64,000 nucleotides of DNA from Rhizomys pruinosus (GCA_009823505.1 VZQC01000334.1:124001-188000); one strand, 5' to 3'. Positions 1 through 11,524 are shown, counted from the stretch's first letter. Program-made: numbers and translations. Notes: generated by a model not told the origin, from the letters alone.

Positions 1-360
1 CTGGGAAGAATGGACCTCAGAAGAGGAGATGCTTCCATCATATTGGCCTGCGGACATGTCTGTGGGGCATTTTCTCAACTGTTGATTGATATAAGAGGGT
101 CCCAGCCACTGTGGGTGGTGCCATCCCTAGGCAGGTGAGCCTGGGCTCTACAAGAAGGGAGTTGAGCAAGCTAGGGGAGCTAGCAGCTAAGGAGCCTTTG
201 GCTATGGTGTCTGTTACAATTCCTGCCTCCAGGTTCCTATTTGACTTCCTGCCTTGGCTTCCCACAATGTTGGACTACTATATGCTGTAAACCCAATAAA
301 CCCTTTCCTCCTTGTTGGTTTTAGTCTGTGTTTTATTACAGCAACAGAAAAAGAACTACA
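1..360 (+). mobile_element. ERVL/MaLR-type LTR, 3' portion
   Basis: This is the 3' part of an LTR cut by the window edge. It has a poly(A) signal AATAAA at 295-300 followed by CCCTTTCCTCCTTG, and it ends with the CAGCAACAGAAAAAGAACTACA-type terminus. The same order of blocks (CTGCCTCCAGGTTCCT, AATAAACCCTTTCCTCC, then CACAGCAATGGAAAGACAAAC) occurs in the LTRs at 23960, 25480 and, reversed, 54624, so they belong to one family. No internal region follows, so it is either a solo LTR or a remnant. The family name is uncertain. Confidence 0.7.
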
Positions 361-436
361 AAACCCTGGTTCTGCAGCTTGAACTCAGGTGGTCAGACTT
401 GCTTAGCATGCTGAGGAACCTCTTTTGACCCTCCAA

Positions 437-662
437 CATATTTTTTTGAGACAGGGTCTTTCAGTGAACCTGGCAGTCACCAAGTCAGCTAGGCTGACTT
501 CCTGGAAAGTCCCAAGAATCCTCCTGTCACCAGATTCTGAGTGCTGGGGTCACAGAGACACAGGGCCACACATGGCTTTTTACATGGGTGCTAGAGATCG
601 GAAGTTAGGTCCTGTGCTTGGGCGGGAAGCACTTTACCAACCGAGTCATCATTCCAGCTCCT
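437..662 (-). repeat. B4/RSINE-like SINE, diverged
   Basis: A T-rich start followed by GAGACAGGGTCT (B1-like, reversed) leads into a tRNA-like half ending GAGTCATCATTCCAGCTCC. This composite of a B1-type monomer and an ID/tRNA-type module is typical of B4 SINEs. It is diverged, with no clear target-site duplication. Confidence 0.5.
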
Positions 663-2442
663 CATTTTCTTTCCTTTTTGTTTAATACGACGCAACCTCA
701 CTTAAGTGAAAGCTGCTGGGTGGATGTCAGTCCACTTAACCAGTCTGACCACTAAAATACCAGAACAAGCCTAGAGAATGACAGAGACAACTGTAGACTT
801 CAAAAAGTAGCTTGGTGGCAATGCACATTGGGTGGGCCTTGCTAAAGCTCTGTGGGATAATTCTCAAACCCTTGGATATATAGCTATCTTCTTTGGATTG
901 AAATTTACCCTTCTGCAGGGAGGAGAGAGACTCAAGTCTCAGGAAGCTCATGAAACCTACGAGACTTACAAACCCCCTCTTTGAGGGGATTTCTGCAATG
1001 AACAATTGACTGGGGAGGGATAGATTATACCACGAACCTGCCTGCAAGTTATGCAGGGAACCCATCTTTTGTGAGGTTACCCACGCTGGGGTGGGCTTGT
1101 TGGGGATGTAGCCGCCCCCATCACCGATGCCCCTGGAGTAACCCCAAATAAGTGCACGAATTAACTAAGCTAGAATGGGGCAGAATCATTTCTTAGGTCT
1201 GACATTAGTGCCCTATGTAGAGAGCACAGATATCTTGTTCTTGTCTCTTCAGGAAAAATTCACACAACACCCTTCCAGAGAGGAAGATGGAGAAACAGTC
1301 CACAGACAGCCTTGCCCTGTGGCAATTTTAATTACCTGGTTCTCTGTCAGAATATAGTTTGAAGCCTCCTTGACTGCCTGGGGGCATTTCACACACTGTC
1401 ACATTAATCTACTGTAACAATGGATGACCTTGTGATAATAGGAGCTGCATGAGAAGTGGAAAACACTCTAATACATTGGTAGCTCTGTGTGATCCAGAGG
1501 GAAAATTCAGGAGCTGCTATAGCAATGAAGGGTTTGAGGACTGAACCTTGCAGGGTTTTTTTTCCTTTTTCCAAGGTCTCACCAGATAAAGCATTTATCA
1601 CAACTTTTCAGGGAGGGAAGTGGCATATTCCAAACAGAGCAGTGTATGTGTCTCCTTAAGCTATCAGGGATGGGTGGCTTTCAGCTCTGAGCAGCTGCTG
1701 CCAGGCCAGGCTTCATGCAGGTAGGCCTACTACTTAGCCAGGAAACCTGAAGACATTAAGAAGGGGAGATTCTGTGATCTCTCCATAGAAACCATGTGCT
1801 ATTTATTGTAAGCTTTCTTGGAATTCTCACAATGAGTCTCAGAGAATGGAATCAAGGTTAAGCATCTGCCAGAGATCACATTCCATGCAGAACGTTCCTG
1901 AGGCTTTCCTGCATGGCTCCGGTAAAGAAGGGGTACTGAGCCTTGAGCCATCAAGAATTATGCAATCAGTCTGTTGGTCATAGACTGGGCTCTGGCCTGA
2001 TGGTACCCTGGGACCACAGTTACCTTTCCCTGGTGCCTTTCCAATCCCACTGTGACCACAGGTGGAGGTCTCTGTGACCACAGGTGAAGGTCTCTTGTAC
2101 CTAGTTAAGGGAGGAAAACAAAGTTCATGGTTGCTCATGGATAGGTGGCTCTAGATGTCTGAGCAAACCAAAAGTGAACAGCACTCACAGTGTCACTCTG
2201 TGCCTGAATGACAAATGACAGGACACTGTTTCAGCAGCCACAGTTTCTGGTAAGGGACCTTTGATCCCTTTGCATGCTGGAGTAAGAAGACAGGGTTGGG
2301 GCAACTGGCTTCAATGGTTGGTTTGGGGACTAGAAAGAAACAGATGGAAAGACAAGGGGCAAAGAAATGAAAACCTGACACAGACTCGGAACCTGGACAA
2401 GGAGTCAAGAACTTGACTTTAAAATGTTTATTTCTTTGTTCA
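663..2442. other. Unique sequence, no gene recognised
   Basis: There is no convincing repeat and no recognisable exon. The open frames here (up to about 100 codons) have no family-like composition and look like chance frames. Confidence 0.4.
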
Positions 2443-2448
2443 GCGCGC

Positions 2449-2482
<34 letters not shown>
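2443..2482. repeat. (CG)n(TG)n microsatellite
   Basis: A short CG run passes into about 16 TG units. It sits at the A/T-rich end of a minus-strand SINE, a common seed for dinucleotide expansion. The apparent Val/Cys open frames through it are artefacts. Confidence 0.95.
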
Positions 2483-2484
<2 letters not shown>

Positions 2485-2628
2485 ACACTCATGCAGAAAT
2501 CAGAGGATGACTTGTCAGGAATCAGGTCTCTCTCACCTTGCTTTGAGGCAGGGCTTCTCCTGTTCTGCTGCTACGCTGCACACCTCGAGCCACTTTGTCT
2601 CCATTCCTCTTCTCACTGCATGGATGTT

Positions 2629-3979
2629 GGAATTACAGGCTTTTTAATTTTTTAACATTTTTATTGAAGCTTTGTACATTTCATATATCATTTCCCAGTC
2701 CAATCTAGACTCATCTTCCCTTCCATGCCCTCCACCCCACCCCACCCGAGTTCATGCACCCTGCCATTCCTGCCCTGTATCTTTTTCTGATTCTTTTCAA
2801 AGTTTTTTTTCAAAGCAGAGGATTATTGGCCTTGGGGGAACTTTTCTGTTGCATTCAGTTCCCTGTCCCAGTTCCTCTGCTGCTGTTGTTCCTTCCATTC
2901 TGTACTGCTTCAACATATGCATATATATGTCACACCTATACTAAAATTATATCATCTATAAACAAATTGTATATTATTTCCATATCATATTTCAAGATTC
3001 ACATTTTTCCTTTTAAAATTTATATTACTCTAAAGTATGCCTACATATCCTCCACCCATATACCAAGATTATAAAGTCTAAAAATAAGTGTTGGGTTAAT
3101 TCTAAGAAGACTTACAACCATTACTTCTCAAACTGTTCAGAAGAATACAAGCAGAGGGATCTTTCCCAAATTCCTTCTATGAAGCCAGCATCACTCTAAC
3201 ACCAAAACCAGGCAAAGATACAGCCAAAAAAGTAAACTATAGACCCATCTCATTAATGAATACAGACACAAAAAATTTTCAACAAAATACTTGCAAACTG
3301 CATACAGACCCATATCAAAAAGATCATCCATCATGACCAAGTTGGATTCATACCAGAGATGCAGGGTTGGTTCAACATACATAAATCAATAAATATCATA
3401 AAATACATAAGTGGACTGAAAAACAAAAACTTCATGATCATCTCAATTGATGCAGAAAAAGCATTCAACAAAATCCCGCATCCCTCATGCTTAAAGTCCT
3501 AAAGATAACTGGACTGGAGGGATCATGTCTCAATCCATATACAAAAAACCCACAGCCATCATCCTAAATGGAGAAAAGTTAGAAACATTCCCCTTAAAGG
3601 CAGGAACATGGCAAGGCTGCCCACTATCACCACTCCTCTTCAATATAGTGCTTGAAATGCTGGCTAGGGCAATAAGACAAGAAAGGGAAACTAAAGGAGT
3701 ACTAATTGGAAAAGAGGAAGTCACGCTATCCCTTTTTGCAGATGATATGATAGTTTACCTAACAGATGCTAAAAACTCCACCAAAAAACTCCTAGAAATT
3801 ATTAAGACTTTCAGTAAAGTGGCAGGATACAAAATTAACTTACAAAAATCAGTAGCCTTTCTTTACACAAACAACAACCAACTGAAGAAGGAATACAAGG
3901 AGACCTTCCCACTCACGATAGCCTCAAAAACAATAAAATACCTAGGAACAAACCTAACCAAGGAATTAACAGTTTTTAA
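2629..3979 (-). mobile_element. Twin-primed (5'-inverted) L1 insertion
   Basis: From left to right, 2647 to about 3104 is an L1 3' UTR in minus orientation: it starts T-rich, then TTTTTATTGAAGC, then a C-rich tract. At about 3101-3108 the polarity flips, and about 3105-3961 is plus-strand ORF2. That arrangement is the signature of twin priming during target-primed reverse transcription. Imperfect TSDs (2629-2646 and 3962-3979) bracket the whole unit. The flip point AAGAAGACTT could be a short microhomology. TSD mismatches indicate a moderately old insertion. Confidence 0.8.
3525..3961 (+). pseudogene. L1 ORF2 reverse-transcriptase fragment
   Basis: This open stretch encodes the central L1 reverse transcriptase. 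It contains the [11 protein letters not shown] block and, at about 3733-3750, the catalytic F-A-D-D-M motif, followed by the K-V-A-G-Y-K-I-N segment and the T-I-K-Y-L-G-T-N-L block. The upstream part (3105-3524) is also ORF2 but is broken by stops and a frameshift. The endonuclease domain and the C-terminal Cys-rich domain are absent. It is the inverted half of a twin-primed insertion, so it has no L1 promoter and no 3' end in its own orientation. It is not expected to be functional. Confidence 0.9.
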
Positions 3980-4295
3980 GTGGGTTCCAAGTATCAAACT
4001 CAAATGGTCAGGTTCGCTGATTATTTGTACCTGCTGAGCCAGCTCTCTTACCCTAAATCACGAACTTTTAAATTTCAACATCATTAAGGTATTTTTCTGT
4101 TCAATTTAAGCTACCAGTGTTCACATAAAACCTGAAGAGTTCTGAGAAATGTTCACACAGCTCAGTAACCACCACCACGGTGATGATATGATACAATTCT
4201 GCTCCAGTAGCACCCGTCCTGGACTCCGGAACTATGGCTGAATCATTCCTACCTGGCTCACAGGCAAAAGCCAGGCACTGAATTTGTATACTGTA

Positions 4296-4435
4296 TTTTT
4301 TTTCATATTTCATAATTCACATTTTCCCTTTTAATTTTGTATTACTCTGAAATATGCATACATACCCGCCACCCATATACCAAAATTAGAGTCTGAATAT
4401 AAGTGGTAGGTTAGTTCTAGAGCTCGTTAAGGGAG
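4296..4435 (-). mobile_element. L1 3' UTR fragment
   Basis: It matches, with substitutions, the segment of 3' UTR at about 2985-3106 (ATTACTCTGAAATATGC, CCACCCATATACCAAAATTA, GGTTAGTTCTAGAGC). It is a short, 3'-incomplete relic. Confidence 0.7.
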
Positions 4436-4883
4436 TCACTCTTTAAGAGCAGACAATAAGAGAAGAGAGTGGACTGGTAACTTAAAAATCTGTCTTCCAT
4501 CTTCATCTCTAGCAGACTAATTATGGGCAGAGGAGACAAGGGCAGTCAGGCAGTCAATCGTTCCGGAGGAGTTCTGGTCAAACTGTATGTCTATTCTCTC
4601 ATTATCTTCTGCATTCTGTGACTGTTTGTGCTCAGACACTTGTTGGAATACTAAGTCAAGTTAGTTTCCACTGGTATCAATGTGTATTCCTCCAGGGGCA
4701 TGTGGCTGGGAGAAACATTAACTCACAACAAATAATGTGCAGGGCTAGTCTAGTAATGACAAGTGTGTGTTGATTCCTTTCTGCTCTGTAGAGGAAGAAT
4801 GTGTCTTTGTAAGTAAAGAAAATGAAAGTGTTCCTCTCAGGATCATCAATCCTTTCCCAGCTGCACTGCTAACAACTTACCTT

Positions 4884-5178
4884 CAGATTTGTTTTTTGTT
4901 TGTTTGTTTTGTTTTTTAATTTTCATTTTTTTTATTGATGCTTTGTGTATTTCATACATCATTTTCCAATTCAGTTCAGGCATATTTCCCTTTCCCTTCC
5001 CCCCACCCCACCCCATCCCAGATCATGCATTCTGCCATAACTGTCCTGCATCTTTCAGTTTTGTTTTCATTTTTTAACAATAAGTGATAATTTATGAGTA
5101 TAAGCATCCTTCATGTAAAACCAGTTTGCAAGCAGTTGTGCCCAAACCCACACCACCCATGGGTCCCAGATTTGTTTT
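4884..5178 (-). mobile_element. 5'-truncated L1 3' end with TSDs
   Basis: A 12-bp duplication CAGATTTGTTTT lies at 4884-4895 and 5167-5178. Between them is a minus-strand L1 tail: T-rich, then TTTTTTTATTGATGC, then a C-rich tract, then ACAATAAGTGATAATTTATG. The same subfamily recurs at 57353-57795. About 270 bp were inserted. Confidence 0.85.
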
Positions 5179-6472
5179 ACTAGATTCTTGCTTGCTTGAG
5201 AATTTTGTATAAATGAAACCAAACATATCAGCAGCAGTCTTTCTTGCCTGTCCTTTCTACTTACCTCCATGCTGTTGAAGTCAACCCCTTTTCCTTGTTG
5301 CATATGGATCTGTCACAACTCACTCACACATGGATTTTGGGTTGATTCCTTTTCAGCTAGATGCACAACAGCCTGATCTACTCTCAAACTTCACACTCCC
5401 CATCTTATTGTACCAAATTTCTAGTTCAGTCCTCAATATTCCTCAAAATTCCATCGAGATTGTGGAGTTCCCTGAACCCATCTTTCATTGGATCACTATC
5501 AGGACACAGTAAAGTAAGTGCACGTCAAATACTTAGAGGTTTGTTGCACTGCTAGGCCGGGCTCAAGCTTGGCAGCTGCCTCATCTTAGGATAATTTCCC
5601 AGAGTACAACATGCAGAATACATAAGCACTCTCTCAGTTCTCTGTGGACTTGAAGTCTAAGGAGGAGGAGTTTCCAGTATTGGTGCGTATTAGCTGTTAC
5701 TATGCAAACTGCAGATGTTATCTAACGTGAAAACCAAAATAAGACAAAAGCTTTCTTCTTTAGGAAGAGAACTGGCTGAAACAGTAAACACCAATGTCAA
5801 GATTACAATGTTGGTGGTTTTTATACTCTAATTTTGTGTTTCTCTTTCACATTTATTGAAAATTCTTATTTAATTGGCCAATGGCAATTAGAGAATGACT
5901 CCCATAAAATGTTAATGATGCAGATTTATTATTTAGTTTGATTTCATTTGAGTTTCATAGAATCTTCAACTGATGTGTGTACTGCATGCTCTGTAGAAAT
6001 GGAGTCTCACACCCATTTACTGGGTGATGTGATTGTGTGGCAAGTCTGACCAGGTACAAAGGTTGTATCATTGTTTGTTCCTGGATCCCATTCCAGTGCA
6101 CTTCTCTGACTGGCTTCCGGCCAATCCACAACATCTCCAAGGAAACCTGGCACTGGTTGCCATGGACACTCTCTTGGCTGGGAAGTCGAATAGCACCTCT
6201 CCTAAACGTACTGCAGAAGCAAGTCCTTTGGGTGATTAGACAATTGTATTCATTGACATTTTCCAAGTTCCACAAGCTCACATCCCTTCCATGTATGTGG
6301 AATAGATATACAAAGGGGCCCTTCAAATATTTGTATCTGTCCAAACTAGGATGGCAGGAAGCTATGCTATCCTTCTTTAATTTGGTTTTGAGCCATGGGG
6401 GAATAAGTAAGCTTCAGCAAATATCAAGCCTGAATTGGAGTGATTGCACTGGAGAGATCAGTGCAGCGGGGT
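5179..6472. other. Unique sequence, no gene recognised
   Basis: A moderately AT-rich stretch. Frames of 129 and 203 codons overlap around 5955-6648, but the longer one runs into a TG microsatellite and neither shows a recognisable domain. I treat both as chance. Confidence 0.4.
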
Positions 6473-6515
<43 letters not shown>

Positions 6516-6577
6516 TGTGGTGTGTATGTGTGTGTGTGGTGTGTGTGTGTGTGATGTGTGTGTGTGTGTGTGTGTGC
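6473..6577. repeat. (TG)n microsatellite, interrupted
   Basis: About 100 bp of TG repeat with GGTG, TATG and GATG interruptions. Confidence 0.97.
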
Positions 6578-6985
6578 TAGTAATCTGGTCCTTAAAACAT
6601 TATACTTGGCTTCTCTTGACTCAAGGCCATGCCGTCTGTTTCCCCTGAGAGTCTGCACAGAGACCAGGATCACCTGCATCTGTCATTCCTAGGTGTGGTA
6701 TAGATGTTCAAAGAGTGGTCATTGTTTCTTACCTGAGTATTTTGATTTCGATTTAACATTAATTAGAAACAACATAATTACCTTGATAGAACATATGTCA
6801 AGATTTTCTTCTTATTAATTTTAGTATCTTAATATTTTTTTCTTAGTATTTCTTGAAAAATATTTTTTCTTGATGTCTCTTACTAGTCAAAAAGACTTCT
6901 GATATGCCTTTCCCCTTAGCTACTATGGTTTGATCTGAACTGTTTCCCACAGCCTGATCCTGTTCCCTAAGCTGTGCTGCTTTTT

Positions 6986-7222
6986 TTCCTTAATTTTTTT
7001 TATTGAGCTTTTGTGCATTTCATACAATATTTCTTAATCAAGTTTATGCCCTTCCCCCATCCATGCCCCACCGCCCTACTCATGTATTCTGCCGTACATG
7101 TTAAGTCCTGTCTTGCATCTTTTTCTCAAGTCTTTTTTTAAAACTTCTTCAATGCAGGAGTTTACTGTTTGGGTAAGTTCTTTGAACAAGTCTTTTTATT
7201 GCTGTTGTTTCCTTTAATTTTT
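6986..7222 (-). mobile_element. 5'-truncated L1 3' UTR
   Basis: It starts with a T-rich tail followed by TTTATTGAGCTTTTGTGCATTTC and a C-rich tract, then CTTGCATCTTTTTCTCAAG. Only the terminal 3' UTR is present. Confidence 0.75.
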
Positions 7223-7680
7223 TTCCTTTCTAATTTTTTGTGTTTATTTTTTTAACTTATTGTGTTTATTTTTTGTGTTTATTTTTTTAACTTATTGGGG
7301 ATTTTTTGTACAAGATTATGTTACAAATCGAATCTAGACCTGTGTCTCCCTCCCAACCCCCACACCCCACCAGATTCACCCTTTCAGTCAGTTCTTCAAT
7401 GCAGTCTTTTCTGTTATTGGTGTGGTGTTCTTTCCAATATGCATCACTCCCAACAAGAAATGTTTACTACTAGGTTATTGGCGCTAGCATCCACAAATGA
7501 AGGATACCATTCATCGTTTGTCTTTCTGGGACTGTGTTATTTCACTTAACATAATATCTTCCAGTTCCATCCATTTACCTGCAAAGTTCATGATGTTGTC
7601 TATTTTTACGGCTGCATAGAACTCCTTTGTGTAGGTGTACCACATTTTCTCTATCCACTATCCACTAATTTTCTCCCCCC
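7223..7680 (-). mobile_element. L1 3' end including the ORF2 C-terminus
   Basis: This is a second L1 tail with its own T-rich start (TTGGGGATTTTTTGTACAAG), then C-rich 3' UTR, then TCCAATATGCATCACTCC. It ends in reversed ORF2 C-terminal sequence (CTGCATAGAACTCC and the ACCACATTTTCTCTATCCA region). It carries an internal deletion relative to other copies. Parallel copy: 12530-13273. Confidence 0.75.
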
Positions 7681-7696
7681 CCACCCCCTGCAAAAA

Positions 7697-8003
7697 GGTA
7701 TGGGATCACCAGCTCCATCCATCTCAGCATCTTGAGTGCTGTGATCATGGGCTCCAAAAATTTCTGGGATCACGGGCTCCATCTCAGTGTCTTGAGTGCT
7801 GGGATCATGGGCTCTGTCTTGGCTCTTGAGTCCTGGGATCACCAGCTCCATCTCAGCATCTTGAGTGCTGGGATCACGGGCTCCAAAAATTTCTGGGATC
7901 CATCTCAGTGTCTTGAGTGCTGGGATCATGGGCTCTGTCTTGGCTCTTGAGTCCTGGGATCACCAGCTCCATCTCAGCATCTTGAGTGCTGGGGTGCTGG
8001 GAT
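7697..8003. repeat. Higher-order tandem repeat, ~121-133 bp unit
   Basis: The block starting GATCACCAGCTCC recurs at 7704, 7837 and 7958. Each unit contains about three ~40-bp subunits built on CATCTCAG..CTTGAGTGCTGGGATCA, with alternating CTCCAAAAATTTCTGGG and CTCTGTCTTGGCTCTTGAG variants. It is 2.5 copies long. The in-frame protein repeats on both strands are a by-product. Confidence 0.9.
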
Positions 8004-8590
8004 CACCAGATCCAACCTGTACCTCTTTTAAGATACAGGGCCATGCTGGTGGAATGAGTCACTAGGGCTTACCTTTGAACATGATACCTAGCTCTGCTTA
8101 GGCTTCTTGGCCACAGCCTCACTTTCTGGCTCTATCACAGAGCCAGTAATCTCTGCACTCCCAGACAAGACAGATTAAACTCTTCAGAGACCATGAACAA
8201 AAATAAATCTTTCTTCCTCTGAGCTGTTTCTGTCAGGTATCCTAGACACAGCAGCACAAAAGTAACTAATACATCAGTACAAATATTTTAACATCAGCTT
8301 ACCCATCATTCCTGGTAATTATAAATTTTACATCAAAGCTAGGGATGGCTCCTTGTGAGTTAGTTACATGGCCATCCCTTCTTTTGGGGTCTTTATTCAT
8401 TACCCTCAAATTAAGTATGAAACAAAGGAGGTAAAGACAGGAAGCTATCTTACTGTCAACACACAAATGTGAAGAATAGTATTTTTAAATGTTTAACACA
8501 AACCATAGGAACATAGAGGGAACTCTAGAAACATCCATTCCAGACCGTTAGTCAGCATGAGAGGGAGGCTGGGTAGAATTAAGAGTGCAG

Positions 8591-8813
8591 GGCTGGAGAG
8601 ATGGCTCAGTGGTTAAGAGAGCCGACTGCTCTTGCAGATCCCCTGGTTCAATTCCCAGCACCCACATGGCGACTAAGAGCCTTCTTTGACTCCAGTTCCA
8701 GGTAATCTGACCCCTCTTCTGACCTCCACAGCATTGTACCACACAGGTGGGTGCATAGACCTACATGCAGACAGTACACTCATACACATAAAAATAATAA
8801 ATAAAAAAATTAA
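8591..8813 (+). repeat. B2 SINE
   Basis: It starts GGCTGGAGAGATGGCTCAG with internal Pol III promoter remnants (GGTTCAATTCCCAG is the B box region). It ends in an A-rich AATAATAAATAAAAAAATTAAA tail. Flanks ATTAAGAGTG / ATTAAAGAGTG are a near-perfect duplication. It is intact in length. Confidence 0.9.
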
Positions 8814-8815
8814 AG

Positions 8816-10364
8816 AGTGTGAATGAAGGAAGGTTGTCTACTCTCCTCCTTAAAAACATCTGTGTTGTTGCTTTTCTAAAATGAAAATATATTTGTTTTG
8901 AAGTGAAATCAGCAAATATTGAAAATAAATGGCAGTTTCTTTTTCATCTTGCATATACAGTTATGAATTCAAGCAAATGATACCAGGAATAAGGAAGGAA
9001 GATGTATATTTGGGGGCAGGATGATGGGCTAAAGACTGATTTGTAGAAAAGAAAGGTGTGACTCAAGCCGATGACCTTCCCAACATGGGTGAGAATGACC
9101 AACATAGGACATAAGTAGAAGAACCCCACACAGCACCTCAAACCAAAGAAGTGCATCCAAGTGGATAAGGAAGCTCAGCTAAGGATACAGACGTCTTAAG
9201 ATCACACTGCTTCCTGTGCAAGCAGGCTCTGTCCCCGGTAGTAACAGTGTCCTGGCATAGGAGAGCTCCCAGCCCAGCAGACGCAGAGGCTGAACTTGTG
9301 GACATGTGGCACCAGAAGCAATCTCCTCTGCAGCAAAAGCTTACAGAGAATGGCACTTGAAGGATGAGCGATCCACAAGCAGAATCTGATGTGTCAAGTG
9401 TTATCTTCACTTGAGGCAGGAAATCAGAAGTCTGGGACTTGACAATAGAGTCAGCTAGGCAAGAGGGACCCTGCTTAACTGGTGTTTGAGCTCAGGAGTA
9501 CAACCAGACAAAGGAATCACAGTGGGTCTAAGCTGAAAGGGGCAGTTTAGACACGTATTTTCTATTCCCATTATTGCTGAGTCGGTTCTTTTCTGTTTGT
9601 GGATGCTTTAATATTGAATTAATATTTAATATTTAATATTGGATTCCTCAATTATTTTTTCCCTCCTACTTTCCTTGGATTTATTTTCAAGTATTTCACC
9701 GATGTTTTGAGTTGAATGCTTAGATTGCGTATCTATATTTTTTTCTTGTTTAATAGCATAGTCAGTAGAGGTCCTATGAATTTTATATTTTATAAGTTTT
9801 TGATGCAAAATTGCCAGTATAGCCTGTGATTGCATTTGTTTTCTTTGCTGGCTAGGAACAGCTTGAGTGATTTTAAATTAAAGGCCAAAGGGATTTCAGT
9901 ATAACCTATTTTTTAAATTGTTAGTCTTCATGAGTGCAGACTTTATAAATTCTGATTTTTAAAAAAAATGTGTATAGGTATTCTTTCTAATATATCACAT
10001 CACTGAATGTTTTATAAATGTTTAGTGGTATTCTCAATAGAGCAAGAAACTCAGTAAAATTTATGTTGGGTGTTTGCTACCTCAGTACCAAGAAGGCAAG
10101 GTAGCAATATTCTTCCATTTAGGAGACAGCATTGCTGCTAGTTCAAGCCAGACTCTCTTCTTCAGGTTAATCTGAGTTGATCTACTTTACTTTCCCCCGT
10201 ACTCATTCTTCACTTCCTTTGAAAGGATATGCCATTGTTAAATGGGTTGCACTGTGTATGTAATGTTAAATCTGGGTCTCCCTGAGTTATAAATTAATTC
10301 CATTTCTTACCTGTTCTGAGTTAACAGTTTTTTAATATGAGTCTGTATTTTATTTACTTAACAT
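8816..10364. other. Unique, AT-rich sequence
   Basis: No convincing gene. The ~90-codon minus-strand frame at 9138-9410 is Ser/Cys-rich without a recognisable domain. Confidence 0.4.
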
Positions 10365-10500
10365 TTTTTTGTCTTTTGGAGACAGGTCTCTCCCTGCAGC
10401 TGTTTCTGGCCTGGAACCCTCTATTAAACTAGGCTGACCTGCATCTCACAAACATCTGCCTCTCTCTGCCTCCCAAGTGCTAGTATTAAAGGCATGCCCC
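10365..10500 (-). repeat. Diverged B1 SINE
   Basis: A reversed B1: TTTTGGAGACAGGTCTCTCCCTG, then AGGCTGACCTGCATCTCAC, TGCCTCCCAAGTGCTAGTATT, AAAGGCATGCCCC. It has several indels and substitutions. Confidence 0.8.
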
Positions 10501-11060
10501 AAATGGGAATCAATAAGAGATCAGAGTAAAGTTAGCACTAAAATCCAGCTTGGTGAACTAATTACTTTTACTGAGGTAATTACAGGAGTATAGGGAAAAG
10601 GATACTTACAGAAGCCAAAACAGCTCACAGACAGCAGCATCACCAAAGCCCACCCCAGCATGGATGACAGCTCTGGAGTGTAAGAAACCTTGAATGCATT
10701 GCATAGCCTGCAGGCAGTTCAACAGGCTGGAGTGTCCATTCGAGGTAGCACTGTCAAAATAAGACCCCCCCCCCTCCTCTTACTTGGCTTGGTTGCTCTG
10801 AGAGCATCTTTCAGCTGTTCTTAGGGCTTATATATGCTTGGGTGAAGGGTGAGATCTGGGAAACCTGGTCAGTTTCAGGGACTTCTTGAAGCTATTAAAT
10901 TGTTCACTTCCTGAACTTAATGACCTCCCTTCAGGAAGTACTGTGTCATCCCAGCCCCGCCCCCAGGCATCCTATTGTTTGCCTTTCTTTGGAATATCTT
11001 GTTTAACTTCTTAAATTTAGAACGGTTTGTTGTTTGCCTGTCTTTAGACTCCCTGTTGCT
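10501..11060 (-). mobile_element. Candidate solo LTR, ERVK-like
   Basis: On the minus strand there is a TATA-like GCATATATAAGCCC (10826-10837). About 260 bp further on in that direction is a CAGTAAAAG tract (about 10565) in a position that could be a decayed poly(A) signal. The overall layout resembles U3-R-U5, and the text resembles a common murine LTR as I recall it. No boundaries or TSD were confirmed. Confidence 0.45.
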
Positions 11061-11151
11061 TACTCAGTCTCCCTCTAAGATGGAAGGTTTTATTTGGAGG
11101 AAATTTGCTAACCGAACTAGGGGCCTCTGCAAAAGTTGAGCCATTTTTCCA

Positions 11152-11305
11152 ACCCCTGCTTTTTTCACTGGAGGCGAGATCTCATGTATCCCAGGCTTGC
11201 TTCCAACCTCACTGTGTAGCTGATCTTGACCTTCTGATCCTCCTGCCTCTACCTTCCGAGTTCTGGGATTACTGACATGCATTCTCATCCCTGGTTTACC
11301 ATCTG
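11152..11305 (-). repeat. Old B1/PB1-type SINE
   Basis: Reversed 7SL-type sequence: GGAGGCGAGATCTCATGTATCCCAGGCTTGC..., then GATCTTGACCTTCTGATCCTCCTGCCTCTACC, then GAGTTCTGGGATTACTGACATGC. The higher divergence suggests a proto-B1. Confidence 0.6.
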
Positions 11306-11524
11306 CCCACAGTATTCTGTATTCTTTTTCCAGTACTTCTATCACTGTAGAAGTTTATGTGCATCCATCACATGACACGTATTATTTATTTCCTATTAGA
11401 GCCTGTGTGCACCAACTCTCCACTTCCACAAACAATACTGTGATAAAGTACCTCAGTCGAGTTCCTTTCCATATATGTATTAAGAGTTTCTTTAGGATAG
11501 GGTTCTGAACCTCCATATGACAGT

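Larger units (their letters stand above)
2483..4055 (-). repeat. B3/B4-like SINE, split by an L1
   Basis: The left half (2483-2628) reads as a reversed tRNA-derived SINE, with GAGGATGACTTGTCAGGA near its start. The right half (about 3980-4055) ends GCTGAGCCAGCTCTCTTACCC, the reversed 5' end of a B3/B4 SINE. The intervening 1.3 kb is L1 sequence flanked by an imperfect duplication, GGAATTACAGGCTTTTTA / GGAATTAACAGTTTTTAA. The split is therefore by insertion. The exact SINE subfamily is uncertain. Confidence 0.55.
6918..8273 (+). mobile_element. MaLR-type LTR broken by L1s and a tandem repeat
   Basis: The 5' piece (6918-6985) reads TATGGTTTGATCTGAACTGTTTCCCACAG-like, as in MaLR LTR starts. The 3' piece (about 8050-8273) has AATAAATCTTTCTTCCTCTG, CTGTCAGGTAT and the terminus AAAGTAACTAATACA. 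Two L1 tails and a higher-order tandem repeat occupy 6986-8003. The order and polarity of the outer pieces support one LTR disrupted by later insertions. Confidence 0.6.

Noticed and set aside
6037..6648. 203-codon ORF with poly-Cys/Val
   Set aside because: The end of the frame is a TG microsatellite and the start shows no domain.
8591..8813. tRNA gene (intact B-box-like GTTCAATTCCC)
   Set aside because: It is a B2 SINE. The many B2, B3 and ID copies carry Pol III box remnants but no cloverleaf acceptor pairing or CCA-adjacent end.
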